From Actinomycetales bacterium Ga0077552 (GTDB lineage Bacteria > Actinomycetota > Actinomycetes > Actinomycetales > Microbacteriaceae): a stretch of 5,193 nucleotides of DNA. The stretch covers positions 1 to 5,193 of the forward strand of contig LNFD01000308.1 of NCBI GenBank assembly GCA_001464255.1, given 5' to 3'. The position numbers and the translations under genes are program-made. The notes beneath the pieces were generated by a model, which was given only the letters and a program-made list of their open reading frames with translations, searched no databases and was not told the DNA's origin. Within the stretch, counting starts at the first letter, position 1; each line of letters begins with the position of its first letter. Below are positions 1 through 4,981 of this stretch, one piece after another.

Positions 1-710
1 TGGGCGGTCTCGCCGGCGGTTACTTCGTGCTCGCCCAGGGCCTCGTGGCCGGGATGCTCGGCGTCGCGATCTTCACGATCGCCATCGTGACCGGCCAGAC
101 CGTCACCGGGTTGACGCTCGATGCCACCGGTTTCGCGGGGGCTCGCCGCACCGCGATCGCTCCCGCCCGCGTTCTCGGGGCCACCCTCACGGTCGCGGCG
201 GTCGCAGTCGCCGTCATCCCGCGGCTCGACGGCGACAGCTTCCCGCTCGCGGCCATCCTGCTGCCGCTGCTCGCGGGCGTCGCCGTCGCGTTCCAGCAGG
301 GGCTCAACGGCCGCGTGCGGGCCGAAGCGCGGTCGGCCCTCGCAGCGACCACCATCAACTTCACGGTCGGCACCGCGGCGCTCGCCGGCGCGACGCTCGT
401 GCACCTGATCGTCGCGGGGTTGCCCGAAGCGCTGCCCAGCAACCCGCTCCTCTACCTCGGCGGGGCGGTCGGGGCGATCTTCATCGCCATCCAGACCGTG
501 ACGGTCGGCCGCATCGGGGTGCTCGTGCTCGGGCTGTGCCTCGTGACGGGGCAGCTCGCCGCCTCGCTCGTGTTCGACGTCGCCGCGCCGCTCGGCCCGG
601 GGTCGACGAGCGCGACGGCCGTGGCCGTGGTGCTCGCGCTCTCCGGGGTGCTCGTGGCGAGCATCCGGTGGCGGCGCAGGACGAGCGGGGCTACTCCGCC
701 GTCGGCGTGA
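1..710 (+). CDS. DMT-family transporter, YdcZ/DUF606 type (5'-truncated)
   Basis: The frame is open from base 3 to a TGA at 708-710 and the true start lies upstream of the window, so about 235 C-terminal residues are visible. The protein is very hydrophobic, with about seven apparent membrane segments. It carries an internal duplication typical of drug/metabolite transporters: a segment near the visible start, beginning GGLAGGYFVLAQG and ending IVTGQTVTGLTLD, is echoed near codon 155 by GGAVGAIFIAIQT and then LVTGQLAASLVFD. A glycine-rich helix followed by [V/L]TGQ and a D at the helix end is characteristic of the YdcZ (DUF606) family, whose members are usually about 300 residues with ten helices. 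The C-terminus ends in a cytoplasmic-looking SIRWRRRTSG tail. The transported substrate cannot be inferred. The last 20 bp overlap the 3' end of the convergent msrB. Confidence 0.85.
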   Translation, partial: GGLAGGYFVLAQGLVAGMLGVAIFTIAIVTGQTVTGLTLDATGFAGARRTAIAPARVLGATLTVAAVAVAVIPRLDGDSFPLAAILLPLLAGVAVAFQQGLNGRVRAEARSALAATTINFTVGTAALAGATLVHLIVAGLPEALPSNPLLYLGGAVGAIFIAIQTVTVGRIGVLVLGLCLVTGQLAASLVFDVAAPLGPGSTSATAVAVVLALSGVLVASIRWRRRTSGATPPSA

Positions 711-1122
711 AGTCGAGCGCGAGCGAGTTCATGCAGTAGCGGTCGCCCGTGGGCGTGCCGAAGCCGTCGGGGAAGACGTGGCCGAGGTGCGAGCCGCAGT
801 TCGCGCAGCGCACCTCGGTGCGCACCATTCCGAGCGAGGTGTCGTCGATGAGCTCGACGGCCTCCGGCCGAACCGACTCGTAGAAGCTCGGCCAGCCGCA
901 GCCCGAGTCGAACTTCGTGCCGGCGACGAACAGCTCGGCGTTGCACGCGCCGCACGTGTAGATGCCGGCGCGGCTCTCGTCGAGCAGCTCGCCCGTCCAG
1001 GCGCGCTCGGTGCCCGCCTGCCGCAGCACCTGGTAGCGCTCCTCGCCGAGCTCGGCGCGCCACTCCTCCTCGGTCTTCTCGACGGCGTAGCTCTTGCCCT
1101 CGGTCGCGGGGTTCTGGCCCAT
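691..1122 (-). CDS. msrB: Peptide-methionine (R)-S-oxide reductase MsrB
   Basis: This 143-residue cytosolic enzyme reduces methionine-R-sulfoxide in proteins back to methionine, normally using thioredoxin as reductant. All family hallmarks are present. Zinc-binding CxxC pairs lie at C57/C60 (YTCGACNAELF) and C106/C109 (RCANCGSHLGHVFPDG). The catalytic cysteine is C130 in GDRYCMNSLAL, and the likely resolving cysteine is C75 in FDSGCGWPSFYE. The length is normal for a single-domain MsrB, and no MsrA fusion is visible. The ATG start is supported by AGGAG ten bases upstream. The gene is divergent from the GNAT gene and convergent with the transporter, so it is probably monocistronic. A plausible -10 (TTTAAT on the minus strand, 1164-1169) would give a leader of about 35 nt. 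Identification is very secure. Confidence 0.97.
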   Translation of the reverse strand: MGQNPATEGKSYAVEKTEEEWRAELGEERYQVLRQAGTERAWTGELLDESRAGIYTCGACNAELFVAGTKFDSGCGWPSFYESVRPEAVELIDDTSLGMVRTEVRCANCGSHLGHVFPDGFGTPTGDRYCMNSLALDFTPTAE

Positions 1123-1178
1123 GGTTCCTCTTCTCCTCGCCCGCAGGCGGTTGATCTCCCCCCATTAAACTCCTCTTC
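1123..1178. promoter_or_regulatory. Divergent msrB / GNAT promoter region with overlapping -10 elements
   Basis: This 56-bp gap must contain both start signals unless they lie inside coding sequence. The only AT-rich patch is ATTAAACT at 1164-1171. Read rightward it gives TAAACT (1166-1171), a TAnnnT-type -10 ending seven bases before the GTG of the acetyltransferase gene, which suggests a leaderless transcript. Read leftward, TTTAAT (1169-1164) differs from TATAAT at one base and could serve msrB. The two elements share four bases. Neither has a convincing -35 at the usual spacing. The promoter assignment is inferred from pattern and position only. Confidence 0.5.
1133..1137 (-). promoter_or_regulatory. 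Ribosome binding site of msrB
   Basis: On the minus strand AGGAG lies ten bases before the msrB ATG, within a purine-rich run (GAGGAGAAGAGGAA). It is the clearest Shine-Dalgarno sequence in the window and fixes the msrB start. Confidence 0.75.
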
Positions 1179-1670
1179 GTGGCCGACTCTTCCCCCATCC
1201 AGCGAACCTGGAGTCAGCTGAGCCGCGACGAGTTCTTCGAACTGGCCCGGCTGCGCACCGAGGTGTTCTTCCTCGAGCAGCGCATCGACGAGCCTGAGCT
1301 CGACGAGCGCGACCGCGACGAGACCACCGAGCACGTGTGGATCACCGACGAGCAGGGCCCCGCCGCCTACCTGCGCGTGGTCGTCGACGAGATCCCGCAA
1401 CCGGGCAATCAGGATGCCCGCCGCCTCATCGGCCGCGTCGCCACCCGCGCCGACCGCCGTGGCGCGGGCCTCGCGCGCCGCCTGCTCGAGCACGTCATCG
1501 AGCGTCACGGGCACGAGCCGCTGGCCCTGCACGCGCAGAGCTACGTTCAGCCGCTGTACGCCGCGGTGGGTTTCGCGGCCTACGGCGACGAGTACCTCGA
1601 GGCGGGCATCCCGCACATCGGCATGTACCGGCCCGCCCAGCCGGCGCCGATGGGCGACCCCGTACGCTGA
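1179..1670 (+). CDS. GNAT family N-acetyltransferase, ElaA-like
   Basis: This 163-residue cytosolic protein resembles ElaA-type Gcn5-related acetyltransferases, which transfer acetyl from acetyl-CoA to an amine; the natural acceptor of ElaA is not established. The family signature begins with LRTEVFFLEQRIDEPELDERD (residues 25-45), which matches the ElaA pattern of R-x-x-VF-x-x-EQ followed by an acidic D/E stretch. The acetyl-CoA-binding motif A is IGRVATRADRRGAGLARRLL (84-103), with the R-x-x-G-x-A core at 94-99. The characteristic C-terminal block is HAQSYVQPLYAAVGF (118-132) followed by GIPHIGMYRP (143-152). The GTG at 1179 has no Shine-Dalgarno sequence but sits where transcription should begin, so leaderless translation is likely. 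The HtaA-domain gene starts seven bases after the stop, suggesting cotranscription. Confidence 0.9.
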   Translation: MADSSPIQRTWSQLSRDEFFELARLRTEVFFLEQRIDEPELDERDRDETTEHVWITDEQGPAAYLRVVVDEIPQPGNQDARRLIGRVATRADRRGAGLARRLLEHVIERHGHEPLALHAQSYVQPLYAAVGFAAYGDEYLEAGIPHIGMYRPAQPAPMGDPVR

Positions 1671-1677
1671 GCGCACC

Positions 1678-2385
1678 ATGATCGCCGCGCTCGCCCTCGC
1701 CGCCGCGCTCGCGAGCACCCCGGCCGCGGGCTGCGTCGCCGAGACGGGCGCCTTCGCGTGGGGGTTCAAGGAGTCGTTCCGCGCCTACATCAGCGGTTCG
1801 ATCGCGAACGGCGAGTGGGCGACCGAGGGCGGCATCGGCTACGCCACGCCCGCGTTCTTCGCCGAGCGGCTCGAGGGCCCGCTCGCGCTCGACCCGCTCG
1901 CGGGCACGCTCGCGGTCGACGGCGCCCTGCGGTTCACGGGCCACGAGGGCATCCTCGACACGACCATCAGCGATGTGCGGCTCGTCGTCGAGAGCCCCGA
2001 CACCCTGAGCGTCGTCGTCGACATCCGCGGCACGACGCAAGACTTCGTGCCCGTCGACTCGGTCGACGTGCCCTTCCTCACGGGCGACCTCGCGGCCGCG
2101 CAGTGGAGCGCCGACGGGGCGACGCTGCTCATCGAGGGCATCCCGCTCACGCTCACGGCGCAGGGTGCCGAGGCGTTCGGCACCTACCCGGAGGGCGAGG
2201 CGTTCGACCCGCTCGACCTCGCGCTCGCGACCTCGGAGGAGTGCGCCGCGCGCGCGATCGAGGCGCGCACCGCCGGTGAGACCGTGCCCCTGCTCGTCGC
2301 GGCCGGCGTCATCGCCGGGGGCGTCGCGATCGGGGCGGTTCTCGCCGTGCTGCTGCGCCGCCGGCGTGCCACGATGGGCACGTGA
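1678..2385 (+). CDS. HtaA-domain heme-binding protein, membrane-anchored
   Basis: This 235-residue protein has one HtaA (heme uptake/transfer) domain. In corynebacteria such domains bind heme at the cell surface through a conserved Tyr, with a nearby His, and pass it towards HmuT. The layout is a short hydrophobic export signal (1-18), then the domain, opening with GAFAWGFKESFRAYISGSI (24-42; candidate heme ligand Y37) and continuing through FTGHEGILDTTISDVRLVV (86-104; H89). A single membrane span follows (about 204-226, LLVAAGVIAGGVAIGAVLAVLL) with a cytoplasmic RRRR stop-transfer. This arrangement places the domain outside the cell. C19 and C189 flank the domain and may form a disulfide. 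The signal region lacks the usual N-terminal positive charge. There is no Shine-Dalgarno sequence, but TACGCT at 1663-1668 could be a -10 for a nearly leaderless transcript. The stop overlaps the next gene's GTG by 4 bp. It is closer in size to the single-domain HtaB/HtaC type than to two-domain HtaA. Confidence 0.88.
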   Translation: MIAALALAAALASTPAAGCVAETGAFAWGFKESFRAYISGSIANGEWATEGGIGYATPAFFAERLEGPLALDPLAGTLAVDGALRFTGHEGILDTTISDVRLVVESPDTLSVVVDIRGTTQDFVPVDSVDVPFLTGDLAAAQWSADGATLLIEGIPLTLTAQGAEAFGTYPEGEAFDPLDLALATSEECAARAIEARTAGETVPLLVAAGVIAGGVAIGAVLAVLLRRRRATMGT

Positions 2386-3356
2386 GCACCACCGCGGAAC
2401 GGTACCGGCGCTTCGCCCGCGAGGCGGCTCCCCGCTCGCGCACCTACGCCGCCTGGGCCGAGGCGATCGCGGATGACGACGAGTGCCTCGCGCTCATCGA
2501 CACGCTGCCCGTCGCCGATCGGCAGCCCGTGCTCGTGCTGAGCGCCGCGCGGTTCTCGGGCCTCTCGACCCACGGCGATATCCGCGCCTGGCTCGAGGGC
2601 GAGTGGGATGCCGTGGCGCAGATCGCGCGGCAACGGGCGACCCAGACCAACGATCCGCGCCGCACGACGCCGCTGCTCGCGGCGCTGCAAGGAATCCGCG
2701 GCCCGATCGCCCTGCTCGAGGTCGGCGCCTCGGCCGGCCTCGGCCTGCTCGTCGACCGGTACAGCCACATCCTGATCGACGCCGCGGGGGTCGAGCACCG
2801 CGTCGACCCCGTCGACGGCCCCTCGACGCTCGAGCTGCGCTGCACCCTCGGCGCGGGCGTGCCCGTGCCGACCGCGATGCCCGACATCGTGTGGCGCGCG
2901 GGACTCGAGCGCAGCCCGCTGCGCCTCGACCGCGCCGACGACGAGCGCTGGCTGCGCACGCTCATCTGGCCGGAGGAGCGCGAGCGGGCGGCCCAGCTGG
3001 ATGCGGCCATCGCGATCGCGCGCGAGCACCCGCCGCATCTCGTCGCGGGCGACGCCGTCGACGGGCTCGCCGCCCTCGCCGCGCACGCGCCCCCCGATGC
3101 GACGCTCGTCGTCGCGAGCCCCGCCGTGCTCGTGTACCTCTCGCCGGCCGACCGGGCGCGCTTCGCCGCCGTGGTCGCCGAGCTGCCCGGGCACTGGCTG
3201 TCGCTCGATGGCCGCCGCGTGCTGCCCGACGTGGGGGAGGCGGCCGACGCCGTTCTGCCCGGCAGCGACGACGACTTCGTGCTCAGCCGCGACGGGCGCC
3301 CGATTGCGGTGGTGTCGGCGCACGGGGACGTTATCGAGCGCTGGGTGCATGGTTGA
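2382..3356 (+). CDS. DUF2332 family protein of unknown function
   Basis: This 324-residue protein, probably cytosolic, matches DUF2332, a family common in actinobacteria with no established biochemical role. Recognisable blocks are the N-terminal YRRFAREAAPRSRTYAAWA (8-26), TQTNDPRR (87-94), the glycine-rich LLEVGASAGLGLLVDRYSH (111-129), a WRAGLERSPLRLDRADDERWLRTLIWPEE segment (171-199), and the C-terminal VVASPAVLVYLSPADR (243-258). The LLEVGASAGL block resembles motif I of S-adenosylmethionine-dependent methyltransferases (E/D-x-G-x-x-x-G), so a SAM-binding fold is possible but unproven. The GTG start overlaps the stop of the HtaA-domain gene (GTGA), implying translational coupling. No signal peptide or membrane span is visible. 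The family assignment is firm and the function is unknown. Confidence 0.9.
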   Translation: MSTTAERYRRFAREAAPRSRTYAAWAEAIADDDECLALIDTLPVADRQPVLVLSAARFSGLSTHGDIRAWLEGEWDAVAQIARQRATQTNDPRRTTPLLAALQGIRGPIALLEVGASAGLGLLVDRYSHILIDAAGVEHRVDPVDGPSTLELRCTLGAGVPVPTAMPDIVWRAGLERSPLRLDRADDERWLRTLIWPEERERAAQLDAAIAIAREHPPHLVAGDAVDGLAALAAHAPPDATLVVASPAVLVYLSPADRARFAAVVAELPGHWLSLDGRRVLPDVGEAADAVLPGSDDDFVLSRDGRPIAVVSAHGDVIERWVHG

Positions 3357-3384
3357 GTCCAGAACGGGGGCGCTGTGCTCATTG

Positions 3385-3409
3385 ATCTATGCGCCTACGG
3401 CGCATAGAT
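3385..3409. terminator. Perfect hairpin between convergent DUF2332 gene and hmuT
   Basis: An 11-bp arm (ATCTATGCGCC, 3385-3395) is followed by a 3-base loop (TAC) and its exact reverse complement (GGCGCATAGAT, 3399-3409). It lies 29 bp after the DUF2332 stop and overlaps the final codons and TAG of hmuT. Position and symmetry suit a bidirectional terminator for the two converging units. No T-run follows on either strand, which is common for actinobacterial terminators but makes intrinsic termination less certain. Confidence 0.65.
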
Positions 3410-4519
3410 TGCCCGGGCGAGTGCGTCGAGCACCGCGGGCGTGCGGGGGCCGAAGCTCAGCACCTCGCCGTCGTCCATGTCGACGAAGCGGCGGGCCTCG
3501 CCCGCGCGCGTGAGGCCCACGGCGGGCTTCTCGGCGAGCAGGCCGTCGACCCCGCCGACGCTCTCGAGCCCGCCTGTCATGACGAGGATGAGGTCGGGGT
3601 TGGCCGCGACGAGCGCCTCGTCGGTCATCGGTCGCAGCCCTGTCCAGCCGATCTCCCCCGCGACGTCGATGCCGCCGAGCCCCTCGATGAGCTCGTCGGC
3701 CCCCGACTCCTCGCCGAACAGGTAGTAGATGCCGGATGCCCCGCGCAGGTACAGGAACAGGATGCGCACGCGCTGCGCGGGGTCGTCGGGCCTGATCTGC
3801 TCGATGGCGGCAAGAACCTCGGCCAGCTCCTGCTCGAGGCGCTGGGCGAGCAGCTCGCCGGTCTCGGGCGAGCCCAGGGCGGCCGACACCTGCCGGGCGA
3901 GCTCGGCGGGGGCGCCGAGGCCCGGCTCAGCATCCACGAAGACGACCGCGACGCCCGCCTCGCGCAGCTGCAGCACGACGTCGGTGGGTCCGACGGTGCC
4001 GTCGGTGATGACGATCGTGGGGCGCAGGGCGAGCACGGCCTCGCTGCTGATCGCGTGACCGCTGCTCGTGACGATCGGCAGCGCCGCGGCCTCGGGGAAG
4101 GTCGTCGAGATGTCGCGACCGACGACGTCGTCGCCGAAGCCGAGGGCGAAGACGGTGGCGGCGATCGATCCGGCGATATCGAGGGGCAGGATGCGGCTCG
4201 CGTCGTCGACCACGACCTCGCGATCGCCGTCGAGGTCGCGCGAGACGATCGTGACGGGAAGCGACTGCGCCGGGTCGACGGCGACGGGCTCGATCGCGGC
4301 CGACTCGATGAGCGCGGTCGACGGGCCGGTGAGGGCGCGCGGGTCGTCGGCGACCGCGAGCTCGCTCAACGGCACGCGCGGTCCGGCCGGGGCCGTCGGC
4401 TCGGCGGTCGACGACGGCGGTGCGACCGAGCAGGCCGAGAGCGCCAGTAGCCCGGCGAGCACGCCCGCGACGGTCGCGGCGCGCGGCAGGGCGGCGCGGC
4501 GCAGGGGTCGGCGGGTCAT
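3395..4519 (-). CDS. hmuT: Heme ABC transporter substrate-binding lipoprotein HmuT
   Basis: This 374-residue exported lipoprotein would bind heme outside the membrane and deliver it to an HmuUV-type permease/ATPase. The N-terminus is a classic lipoprotein signal: a basic MTRRPLRR, a hydrophobic core, and the lipobox LSAC at 27-30 with C30 as the lipidation site, followed by a Ser/Pro/Thr-rich linker. The periplasmic-binding fold (class III, TroA/BtuF-like) starts near residue 105. The HmuT signature residues fit: H155 in IVTSSGHAISSEAVLALRPT (149-168) and Y265/Y266 in LRGASGIYYLFGEESGADE (258-276) are the candidate axial heme ligands by analogy with corynebacterial HmuT. R259 is also in this block. 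The C-terminal block GGIDVAGEIGWTGLRPMTDE (282-301) and SFGPRTPAVLDALARAIYA is also typical. No hmuU or hmuV follows, because a convergent gene lies immediately downstream. The start has only a weak Shine-Dalgarno sequence. An alternative would be another siderophore-type binding protein, but the RG...YYL block favours heme. Confidence 0.92.
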   Translation of the reverse strand: MTRRPLRRAALPRAATVAGVLAGLLALSACSVAPPSSTAEPTAPAGPRVPLSELAVADDPRALTGPSTALIESAAIEPVAVDPAQSLPVTIVSRDLDGDREVVVDDASRILPLDIAGSIAATVFALGFGDDVVGRDISTTFPEAAALPIVTSSGHAISSEAVLALRPTIVITDGTVGPTDVVLQLREAGVAVVFVDAEPGLGAPAELARQVSAALGSPETGELLAQRLEQELAEVLAAIEQIRPDDPAQRVRILFLYLRGASGIYYLFGEESGADELIEGLGGIDVAGEIGWTGLRPMTDEALVAANPDLILVMTGGLESVGGVDGLLAEKPAVGLTRAGEARRFVDMDDGEVLSFGPRTPAVLDALARAIYAP

Positions 4520-4567
4520 CGGCAGTCCGGTCGATCGTGAGGAGCAGGCGGGCAGGTCGCTGAAGCG

Positions 4568-4574
4568 AGCCTAA
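4568..4574. promoter_or_regulatory. Candidate hmuT -10 with DtxR-like half site
   Basis: The plus-strand sequence AGCCTAA here equals the centre-right part of the DtxR/IdeR consensus TTAGGTTAGCCTAACCTAA. The remaining bases fit poorly: about 12 of 19 agree in the better orientation. Read on the minus strand the same bases give TTAGGCT, which contains TAGGCT (TAnnnT), the best -10 candidate for hmuT, about 48 bases before its ATG. Both readings are inferred and the regulatory one is weak. Confidence 0.3.
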
Positions 4575-4596
4575 ACCGCGGTGCTGTGCCGCCTCT

Positions 4597-4627
4597 GGGC
4601 ACTCGGTTCGAGACTGCCCGAGCGCCC
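4597..4627. repeat. Imperfect inverted repeat in the hmuT / DUF3263 intergenic region
   Basis: GGGCACTCGG (4597-4606) and CCGAGCGCCC (4618-4627) pair over ten positions with one A-C mismatch around an 11-base spacer. As minus-strand RNA the mismatch becomes a G-U pair. The 157-bp non-coding gap (4520-4676) otherwise holds the candidate hmuT -10 and the DUF3263 -10. The repeat could be a dyad operator or an RNA hairpin. In such GC-rich DNA, chance is also possible. Confidence 0.4.
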
Positions 4628-4660
4628 GCGAGTCGCCCAGGGCCGAAGGTCCTCGCGCCC

Positions 4661-4666
4661 TACCCT
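4661..4666 (+). promoter_or_regulatory. Candidate -10 element of the DUF3263 gene
   Basis: TACCCT fits the TAnnnT core of actinobacterial -10 elements and ends ten bases before the ATG at 4677. A transcript from here would have a leader of only zero to a few bases, which agrees with the lack of a Shine-Dalgarno sequence before that ATG. No good -35 is visible. Confidence 0.45.
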
Positions 4667-4676
4667 GATTCTCGTC

Positions 4677-4949
4677 ATGGATGCCCGTACCGATGGTCTC
4701 GACGAGCGCGCGCAGCGCGTGCTCGAGTTCGAGCGCGCGTGGTGGGGGCACAGCGGCGCGAAGGAGCTCCGCATCCGCAGCGAGTTCGGCTGGACGGCGG
4801 CCCGCTACTATCAGGTGCTGAACGCCGTGATCGACACCGAGGTCGCCGTGCGGTACGACCCCGTTCTCGTGGGCCGGCTGCTCGAGGTGCGCGATGACCG
4901 CGCGCAGCGGCGACGCACCCGACGTGCGGGCGCCGACGGCCCCGCCTGA
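4677..4949 (+). CDS. DUF3263 domain-containing protein, possible helix-turn-helix
   Basis: This is a 90-residue basic protein. The core LEFERAWWGHSGAKELRIRSEFGWTAARYYQVLNAVID (16-53) is the DUF3263 signature, including the conserved ERAWW, GAKE and RYYQ(V/L)LN segments. The family is small and restricted to actinobacteria as far as I know. The predicted short helices around FGWTAARYYQVLNAVID look like a DNA-binding helix-turn-helix, but no target is established. The arginine-rich tail (RAQRRRTRRAG) would suit nucleic-acid contact. I chose the ATG at 4677 because the conserved domain begins just after it and a -10 lies just upstream; the frame stays open further upstream, but that sequence does not look like the family. 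A LytR_C-type gene starts 32 bp downstream, so the two are probably cotranscribed. Confidence 0.88.
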   Translation: MDARTDGLDERAQRVLEFERAWWGHSGAKELRIRSEFGWTAARYYQVLNAVIDTEVAVRYDPVLVGRLLEVRDDRAQRRRTRRAGADGPA

Positions 4950-4965
4950 CTCCCACCCCCGCTGC

Positions 4966-4971
4966 GGAAGG
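4966..4971 (+). promoter_or_regulatory. Ribosome binding site of the LytR_C-type gene
   Basis: GGAAGG lies ten bases before the ATG at 4982, in an otherwise C-rich 32-bp gap. It supports that start for a gene too truncated to be judged by length. Confidence 0.55.
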
Positions 4972-4981
4972 CACCGCCCCC

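Noticed and set aside
1151..1156. TTGATC as a -35 element for the acetyltransferase promoter
   Set aside because: Only nine bases separate it from the TAAACT -10, far from the usual 16-18.
1723..1734. Possible lipobox (AAGC) at C19 of the HtaA-domain protein
   Set aside because: The -3 position is Ala rather than the usual Leu/Val/Ile. The protein already has a C-terminal membrane anchor, and C19 is better explained as a disulfide partner of C189.
729..1769. A 346-codon minus-strand open frame spanning msrB and the acetyltransferase gene
   Set aside because: It runs in another frame over two well-recognised genes, and its second half is an alanine/arginine/serine-rich shadow of msrB.
2184..3350. 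A 388-codon open frame on the minus strand opposite the DUF2332 gene
   Set aside because: Its translation is a low-complexity mix of R, G, A, H and V with no recognisable domain. The plus-strand frame matches DUF2332 throughout. Long antisense frames are expected in DNA this GC-rich.
4926..4945. GC-rich hairpin (GCGGG, GCC / GGC, CCCGC with one bulged C) just before the DUF3263 stop
   Set aside because: It is short, inside coding sequence and lacks a T-run. The following gene seems to be cotranscribed, so calling it a terminator is not supported.
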